Positions 1 through 6,703 of a stretch of 7,761 nucleotides of DNA are shown piece by piece. Source of the stretch: a bacterium (GTDB lineage: Bacteria > Patescibacteriota > Saccharimonadia > Saccharimonadales > UBA4665); the NCBI GenBank assembly GCA_021846795.1, contig JAJZWG010000031.1, positions 1-7,761 on the forward strand, written 5' to 3'. The stretch's first letter is position 1, and each line of letters begins with the position of its first letter. The translations under genes and the position numbers were made by a program. The notes beneath the pieces were generated by a model. That model saw nothing but the letters and a program-made list of their open reading frames with translations, searched no databases and was not told where the DNA came from.

Positions 1-999
1 TTTAGTTCTAACATCTTTTATTAACTTATAAGGGTGTAAAATATAATTACGAATTTGATTACCCCATTCAGCTGAAATATTAACACCTTTAATCTGATTA
101 AGGTTTTTAACATGTTGATCAATTTTTAATTTTAATAAACGAGCTTTAATAACTTCCAAAGCTAATTGTTTATTTTGTAGTTGAGATCTTTCATTTTGCA
201 TTGAAACTGTTATACCGGTTGGCAAATGAGTAATTCGAACCGCCGAATCAGTCGTATTAACACTTTGACCGCCATGTCCACCACTTCTAAAAACATCAAT
301 TCTTAAATCCTTATCTTTTAAATCTAACTCATCACTAAATCTAATTTTAGGCATTACTTCAACTTTTGCAAAACTAGTTTGTCTTAAATGATCTGCATTG
401 AATGGACTTAATCTAATTAATCGATGAACACCATCTTCAGATCTTAAATTACCATATATTTGTTGACCTTGAACATCCAATGAAACACTTTTAATGCCAG
501 CTTCATCACCAACAGTTTGACTAATAATATCAAATTGATAGCCTTTAATTTCAAAAAATCTTGTATACATACGCAGTAACATTGAAGCCCAATCTTGAGC
601 ATCAACACCTCCAGCACCAGCAAAAATACTGACAATAGCGTCATGATCATCATATGGTTGATTAAATCTTAATTGTTGAGATAATTTATTAAATTGTTTT
701 TGACTAATGACTAAGTTACGACTCAATTCATTTAATAAACTATCATCCTTTAACTGAGATAGTTCGGCTAAATCCTTCAAATTATTTTGAAAATCTTGCC
801 AAATTTGAAGCTGATTTTTAATTTCGTCAATTCGTCTCATAATTGATTGAGCCTCAATTGGATTAGACCAAAAATCAGCTTGCTGACTAATCGTCTCTAA
901 ATGACTTAATTCTTGATCTAGTTTTTCCAAATTAAGTTTTTTTAAAACTTTTTGAAGTTGTAATTTTAAATCATCTATCTGATGAATTATTTCTTCCAT
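1..999 (-). CDS. prfB: Peptide chain release factor 2 (RF2), partial, C-terminus beyond the window
   Basis: Class I release factor that recognises UGA and UAA in the ribosomal A site and triggers peptidyl-tRNA hydrolysis. Reading from ATG at 999, 333 codons are open to the window edge, so the stop and about 25-35 C-terminal residues are missing. Seen: an N-terminal helical region (residues 1-110) with the RF2-like DFWSNP stretch, the stop-codon-reading tripeptide SPF at 198-200 (RF1 would have PxT), and the catalytic GGQ at 243-245 inside a GGHGGQSVNTTDSAVRI context. The last residues (HPYKLIKDVRT) match the conserved RF2 end. It starts 5 bp after the secA stop. The only purine-rich match (AAGG) lies 17 nt upstream, too far to be a good ribosome site, so translation is probably coupled to secA. 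An in-frame TAA lies eight codons upstream with no ATG, GTG or TTG between, which fixes the start. Unlike most bacterial prfB genes there is no in-frame UGA near codon 25. Confidence 0.95.
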   Translation of the reverse strand, partial: MEEIIHQIDDLKLQLQKVLKKLNLEKLDQELSHLETISQQADFWSNPIEAQSIMRRIDEIKNQLQIWQDFQNNLKDLAELSQLKDDSLLNELSRNLVISQKQFNKLSQQLRFNQPYDDHDAIVSIFAGAGGVDAQDWASMLLRMYTRFFEIKGYQFDIISQTVGDEAGIKSVSLDVQGQQIYGNLRSEDGVHRLIRLSPFNADHLRQTSFAKVEVMPKIRFSDELDLKDKDLRIDVFRSGGHGGQSVNTTDSAVRITHLPTGITVSMQNERSQLQNKQLALEVIKARLLKLKIDQHVKNLNQIKGVNISAEWGNQIRNYILHPYKLIKDVRTK

Positions 1000-1004
1000 T
1001 AGAG

Positions 1005-3614
1005 CTATTTTTTTCGCCTTTTAGCAATTGTTTTTCTCTTTCTTTCTAATTTACGATGATTTTTTTGTTGATTTTTTTGAATTTTCTTTTGCTGAACTTC
1101 AACTTTTTTAGTTTCGAAATTATTATCTAGAAATTCTGCCTGACTATCATTAATCATATCAGTATTAGAACTTGACTGACTAAGAGCTTTAGTTAAATCA
1201 GTAGCCGTTAATTCATTAAGTTGATCTTGGGTAATTGGTTGAGAATTAAATAAAGCTTTAATGACCTGATAACGTAAATTGTTTTCCATCATTTCAAAAA
1301 TAATTTGTCCCTGTCGTCTATACTCTACCAATGGATCTTGTTGACCAACACTCATCCAATGAATACCTTCCTTTAAGTGATCCATGTCTTCTAAATGTTG
1401 CATCCATAGTCGATCCAAAAATTGAATAAAAATATCTCTCTCCATTTTATGTAAAACTTCAGGGGTAAATTCTTTCTCTCGAGATGCATATAATTCTTTA
1501 GCTTCGCTAAGCAAATTTTTTTCAAAAGTCTCAACATCACTATCAAGTAATCTTTCAAAAGTCTCAACATCAAAAGGAAAAATATCTCTAATGGCATCTT
1601 CTAACTTATCAGTTTCTTTCATTAAAGATTGAACCATTTGATGAACATTTTCTTCAATAAAAATTTTAATTCTTTTTGAAATGTTATCAGAAAATAAAAT
1701 TTCACGACGCATTGAATAAACTGCCTTACGGTGTCGATTCATAATATCATCATACTGAACAACACTTTTTCGTTGATCAAAATTAAAACCTTCAACTTTT
1801 TTCTGAGCACTCTCTAAACTTCTTGATATAATTCTATTTTCGATCGGCATATCTTCATTTACATTCAATCGATTCATTAAAGCAGCAATTCTTTCGCCAC
1901 CAAAAATTCGCATTAAATCATCTTCAGTACTAACAAAAAACTGAGTGACTCCAGGATCACCCTGACGACCAGAACGTCCCCTTAACTGATTATCAATCCG
2001 CCTTGATTCATGCCTTTCACTACCCAAAACAAATAAACCACCTAAAGATTTAGCTTCATCATCTAAAACAATATCAGTACCTCGTCCAGCAATATTGGTA
2101 GCCAGGGTGACAGCTCCCTTTTGACCAGCTTTAGCAATAATTAAAGCCTCTTTTTCATTATTTTTTGCATTTAAAACACTAAAAGGTATTTTTGATCTAG
2201 TTAATAAATTAGCTAATTTTTCATTCTTTTCAACTGATACAGTACCAATTAAAACTGGTTGACCTTTAGTGTGTAGTGCTTTAACTTCTTCAACAATAGC
2301 TTTAAATTTAGCATTTTCTGATCGATAAATTCGATCTGGTTTATCGATTCGAATAATCTTTTTATTAGTTGGAATTTCAATAACATTTAATTTATAAATT
2401 TGATGAAATTCTTCGCTTTCCGTTAAAGCTGTTCCCGTCATACCCGACAATTTATTATATAGTCGAAAATAATTTTGAAACGAAATTGACGCTAATGTAA
2501 TACTCTCAGTATTAACCGTAACATTTTCTTTAGCTTCTAAGGCTTGATGAAGACCTTCGTTATATCTTCTGCCGGCCAATAAACGACCAGTAAATTCATC
2601 AACAATAACAATTTCACCATCCTTAGTAACGACATAATTTTTATCTCGATGAAATAATGATTGAGCCCTTAAAGCTTGCTGTAAGTGATAAATAATTTTA
2701 ATATTACTAGAATCATAGAGATTTTTAATCGACAAAATTTTTTCAATTTTATCAACACCAGCCTCAGTTAAAGTAACTGATTTTCTTTTTTCATCAGTTT
2801 CATAATGAACATCTTTTTTAAGTTGTTTAACAATTTTAGCGTATTGTTCATACATACTAGCTGAAGTAATGCTAGGTGCCGAAATAATTAAAGGAGTTCG
2901 AGCTTCATCAATTAAAATTGAATCAACTTCATCGACAATCGCAAAATTTAAATCACGTTGAACTAAGTCTTCTTTATCTTGAACACCATTATCTCTTAAA
3001 TAATCAAAGCCAAATTCACTATTAACACCATAAGTAATATCGGCAGCATAGGCTTCTTGACGACTAATTGGTCTTAAATGTCGAAATCTCTCATCTTGAT
3101 GAGCATTATTAGTAAAATTTTCATCATAAATATAACTATTATCCGCAATAATAACACTAGTCGATAAACCTAAAAAAGCGTAAATTTGGCCCATCCAACC
3201 AGCATCTCTTTGAGCTAAATATTCATTAACCGTAACAACGTGAACACCTTTACCGGTCAAAGCATTCAAAAAAACCGGTGCTGTAGCAACTAAAGTCTTT
3301 CCTTCACCAGTCTTCATTTCAGCGATAGCCCCTTCATGCAAACACATACCAGCTATTAACTGAACATCAAAATGCCGCTGCTTAAGAATTCGATAAGAAA
3401 CTTCTCGAACTAAAGCAAAAGCATCTGGTAAAATGGCATCTAATGATTCTTTAACTAAGCGCTTTCTTAAAATATCTGGCTGTTTTTTTAAAACAGTCTC
3501 CGACATTTTAGAATATTTTTTTTCTAAACTATTAACTAATTCAACACGTTTTTTTAATCTTTTAATAGTTTTAACTTGAGGATCACCCAACAGTCTTTTG
3601 AGTACACTATTCAT
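1005..3614 (-). CDS. secA: Preprotein translocase subunit SecA
   Basis: Cytoplasmic and membrane-associated ATPase motor that pushes unfolded preproteins through SecYEG. At 869 residues it is of normal length (B. subtilis 841, E. coli 901). Seen in order: Walker A TGEGKT at 102-107; GVNSEFGFDYLRDN at 196-209; DEVD Walker B at 228-231; the preprotein crosslinking region from about 223 to 363, ending in the conserved GRRYNEGLHQALEAKE; SGMTGTA at 390-396; the second helicase fold with GRGTD at 510-514 and QLRGRSGRQGDPG at 543-555; and the C-terminal helical part with GQQDPLVEYRRQGQ near 757-770. An extra segment of about 20 residues (around 160-185) precedes DITYG, which I associate with CPR-type SecA. 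The cysteine zinc finger that ends many SecA proteins is absent; a lysine/arginine/glutamine tail (836-869) replaces it. Residues 682-698 carry a short internal duplication. ATG at 3614 follows a weak AAGG site and a TATAAT box. The stop is TAG, 5 bp before prfB. Confidence 0.98.
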   Translation of the reverse strand: MNSVLKRLLGDPQVKTIKRLKKRVELVNSLEKKYSKMSETVLKKQPDILRKRLVKESLDAILPDAFALVREVSYRILKQRHFDVQLIAGMCLHEGAIAEMKTGEGKTLVATAPVFLNALTGKGVHVVTVNEYLAQRDAGWMGQIYAFLGLSTSVIIADNSYIYDENFTNNAHQDERFRHLRPISRQEAYAADITYGVNSEFGFDYLRDNGVQDKEDLVQRDLNFAIVDEVDSILIDEARTPLIISAPSITSASMYEQYAKIVKQLKKDVHYETDEKRKSVTLTEAGVDKIEKILSIKNLYDSSNIKIIYHLQQALRAQSLFHRDKNYVVTKDGEIVIVDEFTGRLLAGRRYNEGLHQALEAKENVTVNTESITLASISFQNYFRLYNKLSGMTGTALTESEEFHQIYKLNVIEIPTNKKIIRIDKPDRIYRSENAKFKAIVEEVKALHTKGQPVLIGTVSVEKNEKLANLLTRSKIPFSVLNAKNNEKEALIIAKAGQKGAVTLATNIAGRGTDIVLDDEAKSLGGLFVLGSERHESRRIDNQLRGRSGRQGDPGVTQFFVSTEDDLMRIFGGERIAALMNRLNVNEDMPIENRIISRSLESAQKKVEGFNFDQRKSVVQYDDIMNRHRKAVYSMRREILFSDNISKRIKIFIEENVHQMVQSLMKETDKLEDAIRDIFPFDVETFERLLDSDVETFEKNLLSEAKELYASREKEFTPEVLHKMERDIFIQFLDRLWMQHLEDMDHLKEGIHWMSVGQQDPLVEYRRQGQIIFEMMENNLRYQVIKALFNSQPITQDQLNELTATDLTKALSQSSSNTDMINDSQAEFLDNNFETKKVEVQQKKIQKNQQKNHRKLERKRKTIAKRRKK
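1008..1014 (-). other. A7 slippery heptamer at the secA stop, in phase for a -1 shift into prfB
   Basis: On the minus strand the last secA codons are CGA AAA AAA TAG. The seven adenines fall in the X XXY YYZ phase required for simultaneous -1 slippage (A AAA AAA). A ribosome slipping back one base avoids TAG and reads ATA GCT CTA and then the prfB ATG in frame. This geometry is seen directly. That slippage occurs is inference: no clear downstream hairpin is visible, and A-runs are common in AT-rich genomes. Confidence 0.35.
1520..1572 (-). repeat. Two perfect 20-nt direct repeats, 33 bp apart, inside secA
   Basis: The plus-strand 20-mer tttcaaaagtctcaacatca occurs at 1520-1539 and again at 1553-1572. 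The 33-bp period equals 11 codons, so both copies are in frame and encode DVETFE at SecA residues 682-687 and 693-698. The remaining 13 bases of each unit do not match, so this is either an old, partly decayed duplication or a chance recurrence. It lies in the C-terminal helical region, away from the ATPase motifs. Confidence 0.8.
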
Positions 3615-3626
3615 TCACTTAACCAA

Positions 3627-3630
3627 CCTT
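3627..3630 (-). promoter_or_regulatory. Weak Shine-Dalgarno for secA
   Basis: AAGG on the minus strand, 12 nt before the secA ATG at 3614. The spacing is longer than the usual 5-9 nt and the match is short, so it supports the start only moderately. Confidence 0.4.
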
Positions 3631-3652
3631 TTATATATTTGATAGTTTAATT

Positions 3653-3658
3653 ATTATA
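3653..3658 (-). promoter_or_regulatory. Candidate secA promoter, -10 box TATAAT
   Basis: A perfect TATAAT lies on the minus strand in the 76-bp gap between hpf and secA, the longest gap in the window. Transcription would start near 3646, giving a leader of about 30 nt that contains the AAGG site. No good -35 hexamer is visible at 16-18 bp spacing, and the bases just before the box are GGT and not an extended -10 TGn. In DNA this AT-rich a lone -10 match is suggestive only. The gap also holds a 12-nt palindrome (AAATTTAAATTT) and widely spaced GATAGT/ACTATC arms. I see no terminator hairpin with a T-run. Confidence 0.45.
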
Positions 3659-3690
3659 ACCCGAAAAATTTAAATTTGCATTGACTATCG

Positions 3691-4068
3691 TTAATTATTA
3701 ATTGACTTAATGTGTTTATTTTTAAATTTATTAATTAAATGTCGATAAAATTTAACTGAATGATGTTTTTGATTATATTTAATTAATTGATGTTTTAATT
3801 TTTCTTCTACAATATCAACCGCTGCATACATGTTTAAAGTACTCTCTTCAGCTGTTATTTTTTCATTCGGAAAAATTAAATTAACCTCAAAATAACAATT
3901 ATTTCTATCTTTATTTTTTGATTCCTTTAAATATACTTCCGCGATTAATTTATTTTTTAAATCTGATTTTAAATATTTATCTAACCGACCAATTTTTTTA
4001 TTAATATATTTTTTTAAATTATCGTCTAAATCAACATGAATAGCCTTAATTGTCATATTTTTAATCAT
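3691..4068 (-). CDS. hpf: Ribosome hibernation promoting factor, short form (HPF/RaiA, S30AE family)
   Basis: Binds the 30S decoding region of idle ribosomes, blocks the tRNA and mRNA sites, and preserves ribosomes in slow growth or starvation. At 125 residues it consists of one S30AE-type domain: a beta strand at the start (MTIKAIHVDL), a basic helix at 16-35 (LKKYINKKIGRLDKYL), three further strands (41-48, 58-66, 69-75) and a second helix at 78-100 (TLNMYAAVDIVEEKLKHQLIKYNQK). A basic tail follows. It lacks the C-terminal dimerisation domain of long HPF, so it resembles the short HPF/YfiA type. The start at 4068 is set by the best ribosome site in the window (AAGGAG). It sits 63 bp after serS, and I see no convincing promoter or terminator in that gap, so read-through from serS is likely. 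The order hpf-secA-prfB matches the arrangement in Firmicutes. The family assignment is firm; the short-type mechanism is inferred. Confidence 0.9.
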   Translation of the reverse strand: MIKNMTIKAIHVDLDDNLKKYINKKIGRLDKYLKSDLKNKLIAEVYLKESKNKDRNNCYFEVNLIFPNEKITAEESTLNMYAAVDIVEEKLKHQLIKYNQKHHSVKFYRHLINKFKNKHIKSINN

Positions 4069-4076
4069 TTAAACTA

Positions 4077-4082
4077 CTCCTT
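4077..4082 (-). promoter_or_regulatory. Strong Shine-Dalgarno for hpf
   Basis: AAGGAG on the minus strand, preceded by more adenines, lies 8 nt before the ATG at 4068. It is the only near-consensus ribosome site in the window. It favours the first ATG over the in-frame ATG four codons later, and shows that the organism still uses anti-Shine-Dalgarno pairing even though most neighbouring genes lack such a site. Confidence 0.85.
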
Positions 4083-4131
4083 TTTTTTATTAATAAACCT
4101 GTTTCATGATAGTAATTTTCTAAATAATCCA

Positions 4132-5424
4132 TTAAATAATTTCTTGATTCATAAATGGTTGTAAAATTTTAGGAATCATAATTCGACCTTCGGCGGTTTG
4201 ATAATTTTCAATAATTGCAATTAAGATTCGACTTAAAGCAAAAGCTGTGGCATCATTCGTATGCACCAATCTAATTTGATTATTGTCTTTAAATCTTATC
4301 TTTAAATCACGACTTTGATAATCAGTCATATAATCAGCTGAATGAGTTTCACGATATTTAGCTTGACCAGGTAAATAAGTTTCAATATCAACTCCTTGAG
4401 CATTGGGCTTACCAATATCTATCGTACATTTTTGTAAAACCTGATAAGGTAAAGCCAAGCTACCAACTAAATATTCTTGAATAGCCACTAATAATAAATG
4501 CTCATTCCAACCGTCTTCAGGGGTTGAAAAAACTTCCATTTCCAATTTATCAAATTGATGTAATCGAAATATACCTTCCATGTCCTTACCATAAGTACCA
4601 GCTTCTCTTCGAAAACTAGTCGAATAGCCAATATAACGAATTGGCAAATCTTTCAAATCTAACACTTCATTCCAATACATAGTGCAAAGCGTATGTTCAG
4701 CGCTAGCATTTAACCATAAATCATCCTGAGCAATCTTATAAGTTACATTTTCTTCGTCTAATCTTGAACTAGCTAAATAAGGTTCAGTTTTTAATAATGC
4801 CGGAGGTAAAATTGGCGTAAAGGGTTTATTATCCGTCTGTAAATGATTATCCTTAATAATTTTATCAATAACCTGTTGATCACTTAATGAACTAAAAACA
4901 AAATTAATTAAAGCAAATTGAAGTTTAACTAGATCAGCTTTAATATAGGCAAACCGACTACCACTTATTTTAGTCGCTCTTTTATTATCGATTAATCCTA
5001 AATTCTCGGCTAAAATATAATGAGGCCGTGGCTGAAATGAAAATTCTGGCAAATGACCAACTTGTTTAACAACTACATTATCGTTTTCAGTTCGACCAAT
5101 TGGCACATTATCTAAAGCTAAATTGGGTACTTGCCGTAAGTAATCTTCAAATTGTTGACTAATATGATTCAATTGTTCGGTTTTAAGGTTTAAACTATGT
5201 TTAATTGTTTTCACCGAATCAATGGTTGCTTGTTGAAGATCTTTAGCTAATTTTGATTTAGATAAATCATTTCTCTGTTGTCTTAAATCATCAACCTCAA
5301 CAATTAATTCTCTTCTCTGCCGGTCAAGTTCTAAAATTTTATCAATATCAACTTTATAACCCTTTTGTTCAGACTTTAATTTAACTAAATTAGGATTATC
5401 TCTTAAAAATTTAATATCAATCAT
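4132..5424 (-). CDS. serS: Seryl-tRNA synthetase
   Basis: Class II aminoacyl-tRNA synthetase that charges tRNA-Ser (and tRNA-Sec where present) with serine; cytosolic homodimer. At 430 residues it has normal bacterial length. Seen: the conserved start MIDIKFLRDNPNLV; a long antiparallel coiled coil, about 28-97, that contacts the tRNA-Ser long arm; the serine-binding NASAEHTL at 239-246 in place of the common TAE form; motif 2 FRREAGTYGKDMEGIFRLHQF at 271-291; LPGQ at 351-354; and motif 3 around 391-408 with Arg399 and ENYQ. Deviations from typical SerS: the segment after LPGQ reads ETHSADYMTDYQSR, where ExSSxSNxxDFQAR is usual, and the residue before the motif 3 Arg is Ser where Gly is typical. 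These look like lineage features of an active enzyme, since ATP-binding residues are kept. The ATG at 5424 lies 7 bp after the methyltransferase stop, without a usable Shine-Dalgarno but just below a promoter-like sequence. The stop is TAA. Confidence 0.97.
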   Translation of the reverse strand: MIDIKFLRDNPNLVKLKSEQKGYKVDIDKILELDRQRRELIVEVDDLRQQRNDLSKSKLAKDLQQATIDSVKTIKHSLNLKTEQLNHISQQFEDYLRQVPNLALDNVPIGRTENDNVVVKQVGHLPEFSFQPRPHYILAENLGLIDNKRATKISGSRFAYIKADLVKLQFALINFVFSSLSDQQVIDKIIKDNHLQTDNKPFTPILPPALLKTEPYLASSRLDEENVTYKIAQDDLWLNASAEHTLCTMYWNEVLDLKDLPIRYIGYSTSFRREAGTYGKDMEGIFRLHQFDKLEMEVFSTPEDGWNEHLLLVAIQEYLVGSLALPYQVLQKCTIDIGKPNAQGVDIETYLPGQAKYRETHSADYMTDYQSRDLKIRFKDNNQIRLVHTNDATAFALSRILIAIIENYQTAEGRIMIPKILQPFMNQEII

Positions 5425-5430
5425 TTATTA

Positions 5431-5458
5431 ATTATACTAGACCCTTCAATCGACTCAA
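5431..5458 (-). promoter_or_regulatory. Candidate promoter for serS giving a leaderless mRNA
   Basis: On the minus strand TTGAGT (5458-5453, 4 of 6 matches to the -35 consensus) is followed after 16 nt by a perfect TATAAT (5436-5431). Six nucleotides separate the box from the serS ATG, so the start point would fall on or next to the A of ATG. The element overlaps the methyltransferase 3' end and its TAA. The absence of a Shine-Dalgarno for serS fits a leaderless transcript. The motif match is seen; promoter activity is inferred. Confidence 0.45.
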
Positions 5459-6703
5459 AATCATTAAACTTTCAATATGGGCAGTTCTAGGAAAAAAATT
5501 ATATATTTTAAACTCATCAATTTGATAACTATCAATTAATCTTTCAACATCTCTAAATTGAGTTACTGGATTACAACTTAAATAAAAAATTTTTTGAGGT
5601 TTAACAGTTTTTAGATGGTCAAGAAATTTATTATCTAAACCACTTCTAGGTGGATCGACAATAACCGAATTAATATCTTTAATTAACCAAAGACTTTGAT
5701 TAGAATTAGCTAAAATTGTTTGAGCTTGAGAATTAAAATTTTTAACATTTAATTTAGCAAACTCAATATTAAACTGATTGTTGTCAATTAAACAATTAAT
5801 TTGACGAGATAAACTTAAACCAATTGATCCAACACCACAATAATAATCAATTAATTGATCATTATTAACAAATGTCATCATATCTTGTAATGTTTGTCGA
5901 TAAAGATTTAAGTTAACCTGAAAAAAAGATAAAACCGAATAAACAAATTTTTCTGAAGTTAACAAACTATCTTCTAAAACATCTTGACCAATTTGAAAAA
6001 GCTCTTGTGAAATAATTGAAGCTGGACTTCTCTGATCTGATAAAAAAACTCTAATAGATTTTATTTTATCAACTAATTTAAGAGTTAAATTTAATTTTTT
6101 TTTAACAAATAATGCTAAACTAATTTGCTGGTTTTGATCAACTCTAATAATTAAACTTTTTAAATCACCTGCCCTAACTTGACAAGATTCTAACTGTTGA
6201 ACAATTTGTTGGGCCGATTGCATGATAATATCATCAGCGATAGAAACTTTCTTAACAATTTCTTTAATGTGAGAACCTCTTTTATGTAAAGCTAAATGTA
6301 GACCAACTTCATCACCAAAAAAAGAAAATTCCATTTTATTGCGATAATAATAAAACTGCTGATTACTAGTAATTGATTTTACTAATGGTAAAAATTTATA
6401 TTTACTGATTAATTCATTAATAATGGCCACTTTCATTTGATCTTCGTAATCATAATCTAAAATTTGCCATGGACTAGTTGATAAATAATTATCGTCTAAA
6501 GCTTGAATTCGGAATATAGATGGTTTAATCACCTCAATTAATTCAGCTAAGCAATAATCAGCTAATTGTTTAACGACTTTAATTTTAACTTCTTCGTTAG
6601 GTAAAACTCCATAAACAAAAACTTTTTGACCAGAAGTTAGACAAGCCATACCTTGACCACCATAAACTAATTTATCAATCACCACTATTTCAATTTGAGA
6701 CAT
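5432..6703 (-). CDS. RNA m5U methyltransferase, TrmA/RlmC/RlmD family (probably RlmD-type 23S rRNA enzyme)
   Basis: SAM-dependent methylation of uridine C5 in structured RNA. Of 423 residues, about 1-60 form an N-terminal TRAM-like RNA-binding domain (VIDKLVYGGQGMA and on), and 119-128 hold the family motif YYRNKMEFSF. The Rossmann methyltransferase fold follows: SFFQVN at 259-264, SAM-binding DYYCGVGSIGL at 286-296, DPPRSGLD at 350-357, the catalytic cysteine C377 in SCNP, and the general base E411 in FPRTAHIE. Catalytic residues are complete, so it should be active. The four cysteines that bind a 4Fe-4S cluster in E. coli RlmD are missing; the matching region reads NYLSTSPWQILDYDYEDQMK. Sequence alone cannot tell the target (23S U1939, U747 or tRNA U54); length and the TRAM domain favour an RlmD/RlmCD-type enzyme. 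The ATG shares one base with the upstream HAD stop (TAATG), with no Shine-Dalgarno, so reinitiation is likely. The gap to serS is 7 bp. Confidence 0.9.
   Translation of the reverse strand: MSQIEIVVIDKLVYGGQGMACLTSGQKVFVYGVLPNEEVKIKVVKQLADYCLAELIEVIKPSIFRIQALDDNYLSTSPWQILDYDYEDQMKVAIINELISKYKFLPLVKSITSNQQFYYYRNKMEFSFFGDEVGLHLALHKRGSHIKEIVKKVSIADDIIMQSAQQIVQQLESCQVRAGDLKSLIIRVDQNQQISLALFVKKKLNLTLKLVDKIKSIRVFLSDQRSPASIISQELFQIGQDVLEDSLLTSEKFVYSVLSFFQVNLNLYRQTLQDMMTFVNNDQLIDYYCGVGSIGLSLSRQINCLIDNNQFNIEFAKLNVKNFNSQAQTILANSNQSLWLIKDINSVIVDPPRSGLDNKFLDHLKTVKPQKIFYLSCNPVTQFRDVERLIDSYQIDEFKIYNFFPRTAHIESLMILSRLKGLV

Noticed and set aside
444..653. Short minus-strand open frame of 69 codons
   Set aside because: It lies wholly inside prfB in another frame; its hydrophobic Leu/Val/Met-rich product is what an out-of-frame reading of AT-rich coding DNA gives, while the prfB frame carries clear RF2 motifs.
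1391..1597. Short minus-strand open frame of 68 codons
   Set aside because: It is nested in secA in another frame, with no ribosome site and no recognisable domain.
3641..3689. GATAGT/ACTATC inverted arms around the secA -10 box
   Set aside because: Only six base pairs with a loop of about 37 nt and mismatches just inside; too weak to claim an operator or attenuator.
4069..4131. Possible promoter or terminator between serS and hpf
   Set aside because: There are only weak -10-like matches (such as TATTAA) without a -35, and no stem-loop with a following T-run on the transcribed strand. The A-run near 4082-4088 belongs to the hpf ribosome site.
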